The notes: a model not told the origin generated them from the letters alone. DNA of 64,000 nt from Sympetrum striolatum (GCA_947579665.1 OX388345.1:57713454-57777453), one strand, 5' to 3'. Shown: positions 50,691 to 61,042, counted from the first letter of the stretch. Numbers and translations: made by a program.

Positions 50691-51694
50691 TTTAAACAAA
50701 TTGTATATAATATGAACAACTTAGTACATAGTAATAGAACAAAATTTATTTTATTTACTCTAAAGGAAAAATCCGAGATCCCAAGTGATATTTTTTGTAG
50801 ATGTCTTTCTTGTAAAGGTGTTTTGTGTTCGCAATATATAAAAATTAAAAGAGTGGAAAGTTTTGAATATTTAGGGCGTATGATTGATAATAATATTAAT
50901 TGGAAGTTAAACATAAACAAATTGAAAGGGAAATAACTGTAACCTTGAGAAAACTTTTCTTTGTGAGATATCTGTGTCCTGTACCTGTGCTACGTTATGT
51001 GTATTGTTTTCTTGTTGACTCTAGGCTTCAATGTGGCCTAATTTGCTGGGGAGGTGCTCATGTTTCTAATATAAAGCCACTCCAAATTGTCCAAAAAAAG
51101 TGTATGCGAGTCATTCTTCGAAAAAGAGTACAGAACACTCGTTTCCTTTATTTATAATCCTAGGAATTTTACCCTTAAGACATTTATTTGTCTATAAGGT
51201 ACTAAAAATGTTTTATAATAGGGAAGGACACAAAATTAAGTACAAAGATTTACAAAACAATTTAAGAACTGGTACGTCTATATTAATACCTAGACCTAAG
51301 TATGAATTCCTCAAACATACTTATTTGCATCTAGGACCTAAACTATTCTCTCTCCTCCCAGGTAATTTGGTTAATTTAATTTCGATTTTGGTGTTTCTAA
51401 GAAGTTTAAGGAAATGGCTCTTTTTAAGTTAAAACTTAGAAAATATTTTGTAAATACATTCTTTCTTGTTTTTCCTTTAATGGTTTCTATGTAATTGTAA
51501 ATTTATTTGTATTTTTTTTCTGTTTGGCCGAATGCAAATTTAATTTGAGGTAACCCCGACACAGGTTCTTCGTCCTCTGGGGTACCTATATTCCCCCTTC
51601 TTTGGTTTCCTTTGGGTCTCTATTATACCAAAACATTGTATATGTATGATGTATCATATTTGTAAAATGGTGGAATAAAAATTAATTATTATTG
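50691..51694 (+). pseudogene. Non-LTR retrotransposon (LINE), 3' part of reverse transcriptase, frameshifted
   Basis: Three successive plus-strand frames read as one C-terminal region of a LINE reverse transcriptase. 50691-50936 carries NRTKFILF and a FEYLGRMID motif, the thumb-side segment. 50918-51157 carries LRKLFFVRYLCPVPVLRYVY and LQCGLICWGG. 51130-51432 carries FPLFIILGILPLRHLFVYKV and LGPKLFSLLP. The YLG...ID, YG..CWG and LP motifs in this order are typical of the region after the catalytic palm in CR1/L2/Jockey-type LINEs. Two frame changes and 5' truncation (no catalytic Asp-Asp box or endonuclease) make it dead. The 3' end has an AGGTAACCCC/GGGGTACCT hairpin (51548-51587), then GGAATAAAAATTAATTATTA, a likely tail. 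Confidence 0.85.
51548..51587 (+). repeat. Hairpin in LINE 3' untranslated region
   Basis: AGGTAACCCC pairs with GGGGTACCT around a roughly 20-nt loop. A stem-loop shortly before the tail is common in LINEs whose reverse transcriptase recognises the RNA 3' end; its role here is inferred. Confidence 0.6.
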
Positions 51695-52160
51695 TATTTC
51701 TCTAGAAATTAAGAAATGTTCCAAAAATACATGAATACATTTTTATCTGATTCAGAAGAACACGACTATTTCTAACACTAAATACGTAGTTAGTTAGTAG
51801 TATTAAAATGAAACCAGACGTCGAAAAACCTATCTTTTTTATTTTACGAATATTCACGATATGTATCTCCATAACTAGAAAATATGGCTATTTTAGATGA
51901 GAGAGATGTGGAAATTTATAAGGAAATACCTGTAATAAGAGTGAGGGAGAAGGTAAATTCAACTCTAAACTAATGGCAGAATAGACAATCGATGTGAGCA
52001 TAGTCTAGAACCAGTAAATAGAGAACTTACTCTCATATGGCAGCAATAATGGACAATGTCATTTAAATCATATAACGAATGAGATCATGATATAAAATTA
52101 AGGAATATAGAATCAACGAAAGAGACTCAGGTTTCACTTCGTGGTATTCATAAATACAAA
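51695..52160. other. AT-rich background
   Basis: Nothing recognised. Confidence 0.5.
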
Positions 52161-52346
52161 ACGGCTTCATGATAAATTCTTTTACTACGCCACAATAAAA
52201 TTACAAGCACGACCAGGTTTCGTAGCCAAGCTATATCTTCAGGTTCACCTAGCTTGTTCAACTAGTTCACACGTAGCTTGGCTACGAAACCTAGTCATGT
52301 TTGTAATTTTATTGTGATGTAGTAAAAGAATTTATCATGAGGCCGT
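52161..52346. mobile_element. 73 bp-arm fold-back with hammerhead core (Penelope-LTR-like)
   Basis: The left arm 52161-52233 begins ACGGCTTCATGATAAATTC and the right arm 52274-52346 is its reverse complement with only a few mismatches, ending GAATTTATCATGAGGCCGT. The arms contain TTTTATTGTG and TAGCTTGGCTACGAAACCT. About 40 bp separate them, and this spacer holds the CTGAAGA box of the left-arm ribozyme. The layout repeats that of 11826-11990: two outward-facing CTGANGA/GAAAC units joined head to head. No reverse transcriptase or GIY-YIG endonuclease, which complete Penelope elements encode, is present. A non-autonomous Penelope derivative is my best reading; an unrelated MITE that happens to carry a ribozyme is the alternative. 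Confidence 0.65.
52204..52256 (-). ncRNA. Hammerhead ribozyme-like motif with complete conserved core
   Basis: Minus strand, in order: CAAGC, 7-nt bulge, AC, CTGAAGA (complement of 52236-52242), a stem II with TAGC-TTG-GCTA, C, GAAA (52218-52221), CCTGG, TC, GT, GCTTG. CTGAAGA satisfies CTGANGA, GAAA is intact, and the cleavage triplet GTC is the favoured one, putting the predicted cut between 52211 and 52210. Stem I pairs as AC/GT plus CAAGC/GCTTG around the bulge. Stem III is only A-U plus CC/GG with one loop base, so activity would probably need two copies pairing, as described for Penelope-type hammerheads. Confidence 0.6.
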
Positions 52347-53229
52347 TGTGAATATAGAATCCTCAGTACAATCAAAGGTCATCACCCGGCTTTTCTTCCA
52401 TATTCTGGAAAAATCTCACTCTCTTCAGAATTTCCGCGAAACGATCAGAAGAGGGCAATCAAGAAAGATGCGCGTGCTTTGTTTCTGGCCAATTGCGCGT
52501 ACCATTCAAGTGAGTCGCCGTCATCTGTCACGGAGAGGCATAAAAAGCCACGGAAGAAAAAATACGGCAGGAAGCAATTAGATCTAATCTTCATTAAATT
52601 GTGACTTAAACACAAACATCAAAGGCGTAACTTTTGACGCGGACAAATCTAGCGTCCATATCATTTTCATCAATTTTTCCAGTAAAGACAATAGGAAACG
52701 GGGGCAAAAAAGCGTTCTGAATCGGAGAGCCGATTCCTGGAAAGACCCTCTGCCGACTCTAACAAGAACAAAATAACGGCAAAAGACTGAAAAACAGTGG
52801 TGAAAAGCAAGAAGAAGCGGCAAAAACGACGCGAGAGTGGATTCAAATTGCCGAAAAATTACACAATTCAAGGGGTTGGTAAAAAAATAATTTTGATGTT
52901 CAAGAGTGAAAGGAAAGAACCGAAGGTTATTTTTTGTAAATGTGTTTAAGAAAGCGGTACACACGCGAGCTGAAATCTATTCATTCAAAATCACTGCGAA
53001 AAAGCTATTTCTTGGGTGGAGGAATCAACTGTGGGAAAGATTTCCAAAATATATAAATTTCCCAAAAATCCCTTAGAATTAGCTATTAGTTCATGAGATT
53101 TAATATAAGGGAGAGAAAAGGAAATTGGGGGCCAGCGATTTGGACTCAAGCTGTTTGATGATATGTAATTCGGTTTACAAGGGTAGAATGTCTGAAGGCA
53201 CTAAATCAAGAGGAAGACTTCCTAGAGTT
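52347..53229. other. Background with GC-richer patch at 52.4-52.6 kb
   Basis: Frames at 52348-52581 (plus) and 52584-52964 (minus, 126 codons) are unrecognised. Confidence 0.45.
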
Positions 53230-53803
53230 AAAGGGGGCATCCATTAATTACGTGAGGTGATTTTTGCGATTTTTGGACCCCTTTCTCCCCCCTATTGAGA
53301 TATAGTGAGATTTGGCTCGACCCCCTCCTCTAATTTCACGTGAGATTGTTCAAAATGCCTATTTTCAGTGTAAATATGTTAATCTATGCTTCGTTGTATT
53401 GGATTTATAAAAAAAACGTAATTTATTTGATTATTTTCATTTCGGACTAGTTGAGACTAGTATTTAAGACTACTGAGATCGTACTCTAAAATCACAATGA
53501 AAAAACGGAACAATAAAATACTTAAATGAGAACTTCTAAAATTGGTGAAAGAATATTCATTCTAATTCAGTCCATGGGGACTCATGTGCGGTCTCAAGAG
53601 TGACTATTGGAACCAGCATGTCCATGGGATTACACATTTTACTCAATTTAACCCAGTTATCTCATAATTCTACACTGTTTCTTGCGGATATATAAATACG
53701 CAGTCTTTGCGAGAGCCCCCCTCTCCCCCACGTGAGTGTGAGTGAGATTCGGCTGAACCCCCCCGCCCCCCTAAACGCCTCAAGTAATTAATGGACGCCC
53801 CCA
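53230..53803. mobile_element. Non-autonomous DNA transposon with GGGGGC(A/G)TCC ends
   Basis: The left end reads GGGGGCATCCATTAATTACG and the right end CAAGTAATTAATGGACGCCC followed by CC, an imperfect terminal inverted repeat of about 25 bp. Sub-terminal similarity continues further in: GTGAGATTTGGCTCGACCCCC on the left side faces GTGAGATTCGGCTGAACCCCC on the right side, but in the same orientation rather than inverted. The centre is AT-rich with no open frame. The flanks AAA/AAA leave the target duplication ambiguous. I recall such ends as common in invertebrate genomes but do not assign a superfamily. Confidence 0.7.
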
Positions 53804-54571
53804 AAGGGGATAGAATAAAGAGTCACGCATATGATGCAGTATAATTTAAAAGCAAAATGATAAAAAACTAATTATTCCTTAAGATGGGAAAAACAATAAA
53901 TTCATTGATATATAAGCTATTAAATATTGTTTTTCTGGATCTGCCGTATAATACCAACTTTATTAATTAAAATTTTTCTAATATTCATTTTCGAGAAAAA
54001 ACCTTAATAGGTTTGGAAGGCCATCAAAACTTACAGGTATTAAAATACATGCCTTTAGTCACACCTGAGCTACCAAAATATTGTCTGCTTGACTTGAAAT
54101 CAGTCATCAATTAGAGCCCTTGAGTTAAAATTCAGAATAGTCGAATCATCATTACCATATCATCGATTCTTGCTACTTACATGTTTACTGAATTTCCATA
54201 ATTTTGCCCCTTATTCTGAAAAATTCATAACATGATGCTGACTAAAATATTACGCCAAAAAGTTTACTATTTAATTATTATTTGATAGGATATGTCATTT
54301 TGATGTCATTGTGATTATTTCTTTCCCCTTCGGATGAATAATAATATTTTTTCTTTCAATCAATAAATTTATTTTGTTATTCAGTAAATTTACTTATTTG
54401 TGAATCCCTTTATAGTTATTTTTTATCTGTATGTTCCGCAAGATTTTTTCACCCCTATTCTTTGTGAGTGTTTTCCCGCAACGTGTGGTTTTTCGTTGTC
54501 AACCGTAAGTTGCAAAGATTTTTTCTCACACAGTACTCTATCTTTTAGTTTTAATTTATATTTTCAGATAT
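53804..54571. other. AT-rich background
   Basis: Nothing recognised. Confidence 0.5.
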
Positions 54572-54690
54572 TGTAACGATATACAAGGTTAGGCAGAATA
54601 TGGCCTAAACCTCGCCAATAAAGGGTCAAACTATTTTAGTAACCAACTTAATCCCGGCATTGGTGCCCCGCGAAGTTCGCCGGAGTCCGT
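54572..54690 (+). mobile_element. Possible LTR scrap with primer-binding-like site
   Basis: TGTAACGATATAC starts and ATCCCGGCA ends an 88 bp stretch with AATAAAGGG inside (polyadenylation-like). Next comes T and then TGGTGCCCCGCGAAG, which begins with the TGG expected of a tRNA-primed site. This mimics a 5' LTR plus primer binding site. No second LTR, gag or pol was found, and the lengths are short, so this is tentative. Confidence 0.2.
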
Positions 54691-55453
54691 CGGTGATAGA
54701 GATTCCCTAAATGATACGCTCTGTAAAGCAGTTGGAACGCTCCATTATTTCTCAATTACAAAATTTCTTTGGATTTCCTTTTTCAATCATTTAGACGCAA
54801 CGTCGCTTATTTTCTAATCCGACATAGAATCCATTCCTCTGTTTTCAAAGCATTCCGCCGGGAAATGAAACCTGTTCCATCACCCACATGTTACAATTTC
54901 GCGGATTTGCTACACTGCTCGAATTCCCGCATAATTGTCAACATTTTTTATTCTCGGACGCGTTTTTAAGGCGTAGATCAACACGGATTTCCATCTCTTT
55001 CAGTCGCACAGCGGAAAAAATCCAACTTCTTTCCGAGTATTCAGCAAAAATGCGGACGCTAATTACAGTCGTCTCCCCACGGAGCAGATGGATTGATAAA
55101 TGGCCTTATACAGGTGCGGTTGAGCGGGAAAAAAGAGTGCTCGCGAAGGGAGAGAATTTGAGAAATCCGATGGAAAGTAGGTATTCAAATACGCTAAGGG
55201 AAGGGATTATGCACAGAAAAAAGAGTAGACGCGGTAAAAAACTGGGTTTAGTCCAAGAAAGGAATTCTGTCTCTCTTTGCTCGGAATGGCGAAATCTTCT
55301 CTCAGATGAAACAAGCGATGGATCATTTGTGCAATACTACAATGTAAATTACGGGAGCTTCTTTCATTTGTTTTGTAGAATTGTACAAATCAGCCATTGC
55401 CTGTTTTGTAAAATAATGTATTAAAAGCAGATATTGCTTGAGAAGATTAATTT
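54691..55453. other. Background holding the longest open frame (178 codons), not called a gene
   Basis: The plus-strand frame 54888-55424 is the longest in the window. Its product would be basic, Ser/Arg/Phe-rich, without a signal peptide, transmembrane span or domain I recognise. It lies in a GC-richer patch and overlaps another frame (54769-54969). Confidence 0.4.
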
Positions 55454-55463
55454 AATTATTTAT

Positions 55464-55596
55464 GGGCTCCCGGATAGTCATGTGGACAGCGCGTTTGCCT
55501 TTGGTGAAATCGATCCCGGGTTCGTATCCCGGTGGGAGCCATTGTGCAAAATGACCTAAGCTGTCGAAGAACTTTTAACAATACTACTACTACTAC
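55464..55596 (+). mobile_element. tRNA-derived SINE, best-preserved copy with target duplication
   Basis: GGCTCCC (55465-55471) and GGGAGCC (55534-55540) form a perfect 7 bp acceptor stem. TAGTCATGTGG serves as box A and GGGTTCGTATCCC as the T arm with box B. After the head come GTGCAAAATGACCTAAGCTG and a TACTACTACTAC tail. AATTATTT occurs at 55454-55461 and again at 55598-55605, directly flanking the element, a target-site duplication that proves insertion by target-primed reverse transcription. It encodes no protein. With its intact stems it could be scored as a tRNA by software, but the body and tail show it is a SINE. Confidence 0.9.
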
Positions 55597-55920
55597 CAAT
55601 TATTTCTGAATTAAAAGCATATTGTTTTCGTAAGAAATTAATATACATGTTAGGGAAGATAAAATGTAGGGATTGACTAACCACTTTACTGTTAAAATTA
55701 TTGCCGCCTTTGTACTGTGGGCTGAAACCGTAAAAATTGTTCGAAAAAATGAGGCCAAAATTGGTTTCGAATTTTTAAGAGCGGGTCCTGAAATTTGCTC
55801 TATAAAAATTCAGTTTATTTAGTATAGCAGTTTGAGTCACTTATCGATATCTTTACGTGTTGAAAAGATAAAGTGTGAAACATTTTACTGGAAAAAATAA
55901 TTACATATTTCTATGAAGTT

Positions 55921-56101
55921 ACCGGCCGTGGTGGCCGAGTGGTTAGAGTGCTTGAACGTTATCGCTCCAAATCCACGGTCCCGGGTTCGATCCCGGCCAG
56001 TCGGCTAGGGAATGGTTGTGCGTCTTTGTAAATTGTAATAATTATTGAAATGGATGTAATTGGGATGCTCCTGTTTCAATTAGAGAAGTTATTATTATTA
56101 A
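55921..56101 (+). mobile_element. Second SINE family, serine/leucine-tRNA-like head, ATT tail
   Basis: TGGCCGAGTGGTTAGAG (box A, from 55932) and GGTTCGATCCC (box B, 55984-55994) are near consensus for pol III transcription. GTGGCCGAGTGG is typical of class II (Ser/Leu) tRNAs. The acceptor ends CCGGCC...GGCCAGTCGG do not form a clean tRNA stem, and an unrelated body (GTGCGTCTTTGTAAATTGTA) ends in TTATTATTATTA. The tail type differs from that of the neighbouring SINE and resembles the LINE end at 46056. Confidence 0.8.
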
Positions 56102-56764
56102 GAAAGATTGAAAAACTTGAGATACAGAAGCTGTTGAAGATAATTATTGGAAAAGAGTTGATGCAGTATTTTAATATGTTTTTTTTATTCGATGCGTCAT
56201 TGTTTTACTGCTCATAGATGAGTTTCATGACAGTTTTACATAATGAAAGAGCAGGTACCTTTTTTGCCCATCATATTCATTATCACTAAAAGTATTCAAT
56301 TCTTATAATTTGCGAATGATAATTAATTTCTCTGAAATGCGATGGATAATCATTTCCCTTCACCCCCGCTTACATGTGAGGTTGAAATTCTTTAAATCAC
56401 GAAAATTACCGCGAGGAAAGTTTTATAGTAGATACAACCAGAATTTAGTTTTGTAATTTCTAAATATTTTTATATTAGATTGCCAAAAAGGCTACTTTAC
56501 TCGAACTTTTAGTGGCGCTGAGCCTAGTGGATTCCGACCCACTGTGCTTCGGTGGAAAGAGTACCCAGGGTCATAAATGATAACCTTTCATATATAAGAG
56601 ACTGCAGTAAATTGAAATCATACATTAGTAGTAGTAATTTGGATACAGCAACGAGAAGAGGGTTAGAAAAGATTACATGCAGCCATTCGAAGATTTCATC
56701 TGCAACTGAATTCACATAGTAATTGCTGTCGATGTAATGAGCAATGTCATAAGTGAACTCCAAT
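56102..56764. other. Background between SINE and LINE fragment
   Basis: No recognised content. Whether the LINE begins here is unclear: the sequence just upstream of 56765 does not read as LINE protein in any frame. Confidence 0.4.
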
Positions 56765-57341
56765 TAAATCCATGTTGAATGCTCTGCAGTGGATGTCCGT
56801 AGAAGAGAGAATTTCGCTACATGTATTAGAAGTGTCCCACAAAATGGTGTATAAAAGAGTGCCAAGATATTTAAATCAGGAGTTAACATTTACTTATAGC
56901 CACCACCATTATGATACACAACAAACTTATGACTTAAAACTAAAAAAAACATACTACAAAGTTTTCTAGAAAGACATTAATGAGTGATGGACTTAGTTTA
57001 TTCAATAGTCTTCCTGAATGGGTCCGCAGAATTGAGAATGGAAGAATGTTTAGAAGAGAATGTATCAGGATTGTAAAAGAAACTAGGGAGTAATGGTTGA
57101 ATTTGAAATTTATTTTAAAGAAATTTATATTTTTTCCTTGTATGTTTTAAAATCTGTACAATTGTGTATAATGATGTGTAATTAAGTGCACATAAATGTT
57201 AAGTATATGAAATTTATAGGCAAGACTTTGTAAGATTGATGTATAGTATATATTCTATTTTTAATTGTACTTTTACTTGTAATTCTCATTTTTACTTATT
57301 AGAATGTATTTCTAAATAAATCTACTGCTACTACTAACTAC
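56765..57341 (+). pseudogene. L2/CR1-like LINE 3' end, broken reading frame
   Basis: From 56772 the frame reads LQWMSVEERISLHVLEVSHK, then a PRYLNQEL segment. This fits the L2/CR1 signature LHWLPVxxRIxxKxxxLxxK...PxYLxxLL near the C-terminus of the reverse transcriptase. A stop at 56967 is followed one frame over by GLSLFNSLPEWVRRIENGRM and a stop at 57091, matching the family's G.RLWNSLP.. terminal block. A frameshift between the two halves and the missing upstream domains mean it is inactive. The 3' untranslated part ends AAATAAATCTACTGCTACTA at about 57336, a TAC-type tail shared with the SINE at 55464. Confidence 0.85.
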
Positions 57342-59600
57342 ACAAACACCTCAGGAATAATAAAGATGCAAACTCAAGATCCTTTTATTGAGATTGAGTA
57401 AACAAAAGAAGTCTCTAGTTCCATCAGCTGATGAACATTAGAAATTACAATCGTTCTTTTCAGGCGGGGCATTAAGCCTATGAAAATAAAAAAAAGTTAG
57501 GGAAATTCCAACTGTTGCAAAAAAACTCTACCTGTTAATATTTTCATTCTAAGGATTAATTCGAGGATCGTTAAGCTTGGGTTATCGATTGTTATAGATG
57601 GACTGCCTGATGGCTAGCCCTTCCCATTCCTACCGAAGTCGTGATTCCCTAAGGTTTTTTCGATGGAGATGCTGTGAGGAAGGCGTGAATGATGAGAAAT
57701 AGGAGATTGAGTGGAGTGAGTGAAGCAAACTGCTAGCCGAAGAGGTTAAGATAGGCGAGAAGATTTAATGGGTAAAGAATGGGAAGCCACTTTTTTCCGA
57801 AAGGATTTAAGTTTGAGGGAATTGTTTTCGAGACACGATTTGATGTACCTTTTCTGACGGAGACTTATTGCCCTTGGGATCTAGTTGCGGCGGAGTGAAA
57901 AACAATTGACTTGCGCGCACCGTTGCCTTTTTATTCGGGGAGTGTCGCGAATCGTGCGAAAGAGAGTTTACATCGTCTCAAGCTCCTTAGGAACCAAATT
58001 TTACTACGCAGACAAAGAACATACACCAAAAGACAGCTATTTCCTCCTATTCATGTGTGTGTGTGATTAAACAAGATAATGAATTAGCTTAAATAAATTG
58101 AATAGAATGTTCTCTCGACCAAGATAATTAACTATTTTTTATATTTCATATAGCTACATCTTAACCACGGATTATATTATTACTATCGGCGTAATGCCTA
58201 ATTTTCATAATATCATTCTTGATATACCTGAATTTGTCAAGGAAAATAGTTATCGTACAGGTGTCTGATAAACTGTTTCTATGATTCAAAATCGGGAGAG
58301 TTTGACAAATATTTTTTTAATTATTACATATGATTATAATCATTATTGCTTAGGTCAAAGTAGATAAAGACAACAATTTCAATAGCTGGGAAGTGGGAAG
58401 TTTTTTAGTAATAACTTAGAAAACTTTACCAAAGAGATTTATTAAACAAACGAAGATGCAACATATGCCGATGAATTATACAAGCAATTGTTGTGTAGAA
58501 GCTAGCATATTAATTAATCTTCATCTAAATTTTACTAAATGTTTAGGATTGGCTGTGGAAATATATAGTAATCAGTGAATCTAGGAGCAGAGAGTACTTT
58601 GAAACCCCGCCAAGATTTTACTATCATTTACTTTAAAAAAGACAAGACATCCTTTTTTGGGCAACCTCAATGGTTAGGACTCGCGACTAGTTCTCCTAAT
58701 GGTAAATCCATCTATCTGGATATAGAAAATGAGTTGCGTCATTTCCTTTTTGAATGTGTTGAGCCCATAAATAGTATATTCTATCTAGCATTGCGGATAT
58801 GTTAGGGAAATGAAATTGTTAAGCAATAATTTTCATACGCAACAAGTGGCTCAGCAATGAAAGATGGTCTTTATCTATTGTTGGATGGATTTATCTCGGT
58901 GTTCTTCCTTGTTTCAACAAAATATTCCGCAGTTTTTATTAAACTTTTTCCATGTTTTTTATATCTTAAGATGGAATGTGGACCCTTGTGGAGTATCTAT
59001 GGTAAGATTTTGCTGTATCTAAAAGTTTGAATCAATATCGATGGAGCTTTTAAGGCACGGCTTATATTTAAGCTTTGATCTGCGAAATCAATGCGAAGAT
59101 TATATTGACGAAAATTCTACCAATTATAATAGTCTATATTCTTTTCAGAGTGGTATCTTAATTTTCTTTGGTCCGCGCTAACCTTTAAGAGTACATAGAG
59201 CCTATTCAACGAAAGTTATGACTTGCAAAAGAGCTGGAAAGGAAAGTATTACGAAAACTGTGCGAAGGAAAGATCTTAATTATAGTAAATATCTTATCGA
59301 AATGCTTCCCACGCTTATTAGAGAGGAAAAAGTAAAATGTTCTCTCTTAGTTTTTGCGCTGCTTTAAGCATCAGAACGAAGCTAAGATATGGCCTTTTGT
59401 ATACAAAATGTACCGGAAGAGTTATGAAGTGGTTTCGAAGCTCGTGAATCAAACCATTAGTCCTTGCGCTAGGCTTTTAGCGTCGTTTTCTCCCATTTTT
59501 CATTTAACCCCCCAAAAAACTCTCTCATATCCTCCATTATCACGTCAGCTTCCTCACTAACGCCATGACACTTTGATTTGACATTTCAAACGTACGCTTC
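57342..59600. other. Background; GC-richer patch at 57.6-58.0 kb
   Basis: Short frames only (up to 76 codons), none recognised. Confidence 0.5.
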
Positions 59601-59758
59601 GATCATTCCACGCGCCCCCAAGGCAAAAGATTTAACGCCACTTCGGGAGAAAAAACGGCGTCTGTAAACACGGCGATGATCGTGTTTGAGGGCAAAACAG
59701 AAGGCGAAGGAAGCGAAAGAGAAAGAGCGCGAAAAAGACGCAAAAACGACGAAGGGCC

Positions 59759-60064
59759 GTGATTTTTGCATCGTGGCTCGAGGCGTATGAAAGCGATATT
59801 GATGTTGCTCTATTAAGTGCATTGGTCTCAAGCGACTGTGACCAAACGATTATGAGGACTGCACGGATGACGGCCATGAAGATCTCTGTCGAGATGAGCG
59901 ACTCTCAAAGGAAGTGGATAATTTCTCTTTTTGCGTCTTCATTAAACATTTTACGGGAACCGTTAGAGAAGAAGCTATTTTCTCGAAAAGATGTTTCAGA
60001 ACTAAGTCCCGAGGAAAGATTTCAAGACATATTTCAGAATGCTTTTAATTATCCTTTCTTATGA
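59759..60064 (+). other. 101-codon open frame of unknown status
   Basis: Among the unrecognised frames this one has the most protein-like make-up: mixed acidic and basic residues and amphipathic stretches such as DVSELSPEERFQDIFQNAF. There is no signal peptide, membrane span or domain I know. The upstream 150 bases are purine-rich and CpG-containing. It could be an exon of an unknown gene, a relic, or chance. Confidence 0.15.
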
Positions 60065-61042
60065 TTTTTGCCGTTGAATAATTGGCGTTTATATAGCACC
60101 ATAGAGAAGGATTTCTAAGGGAAGAGATTTGCAGGTTAAACAAAGCTATATCTTGGGCTCAATCCATCGTAATTGTTATTTACAATGCGAGGATGAGGAA
60201 AGTTCTTGATTGCTCAATTAATCGCTAAATTTTATCGTACCTTTTACTTTATTTAATTTATTGTCTTTCTTATTTACGTGAGCCAATTTCATGTTTGCTC
60301 TTTTAGAGTGATATTATGATTGCATTCCGTAAATGTCTTAATGACGTCCTAATTCGAAGAGGGGATAATTTTCCAATCGCTCTTCTTTCATATCGATTAT
60401 GGTATGAAAACATGAACATGAAAGATTTTTTTGATTCATATTGCATCCTTTATAAATATAATAATCATTAGGGAACCAGGAAAGAAAATTACATGTGTGT
60501 ATGGCAATCTCTCATGAGATGATTATAATTGGTGATTGTTATTTTATCTTTAATTTCGTTTTTACCCGAATACTTACTTGGTTAAGTTAAACATTTTAAC
60601 GGCAATGTTTGAAGATTAAGTAGTTCATCCATAAGTAAAGACGTAATCGCAATGATGATATATTCTGTGATAATATATCTTCTGTGTTTCCTACGTATCT
60701 TCTGTGTATCTCATTTTAAATGGTTATTCCTATATATGATTTTCATCTTGCCAGCAGGCTTGTGGCCTATCTGCTAAGATATCTTATAATAATAATAATA
60801 TTAGTTGATCATAATGATACGTTTTGCCAGACTATTAGACGAGATCCATAGAAGCTGATAAAATTTACAAAGTGTTGAATGTTCTCCTTTTTCTGTTCTT
60901 GATTATATATTTTTTAAATATTTTTTTAGTTGCCTTTACTAATAGATAGTGGATTAATTTTGTAATTTTTAATTCAGTTGATAGATTTGGAAAATGTGAT
61001 GTTCAAGTCAACGTAAGTGGTTTATAGTAAACATGTCTTATA
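60065..61042. other. AT-rich background
   Basis: An (ATA)n run lies at about 60788-60803. Nothing else recognised. Confidence 0.5.

Noticed and set aside
52270..52305. Functional hammerhead in the right arm at 52.28 kb
   Set aside because: GAAAC and stem II are present, but the CTGANGA box is missing and the triplet before cleavage is altered.
54888..55424. Longest open frame (178 codons)
   Set aside because: Basic Ser/Arg-rich composition, no motif or domain, overlaps another frame, and sits in a low-stop GC-richer patch.
55464..55540. Functional tRNA gene
   Set aside because: The cloverleaf-like head is good, but the SINE body, TAC tail and target duplication show a retrotransposed copy.
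55921..56003. Functional tRNA-Ser or tRNA-Leu gene
   Set aside because: Promoter boxes match, but the acceptor stem and anticodon arm do not fold properly and an unrelated body with an ATT tail follows: a SINE.
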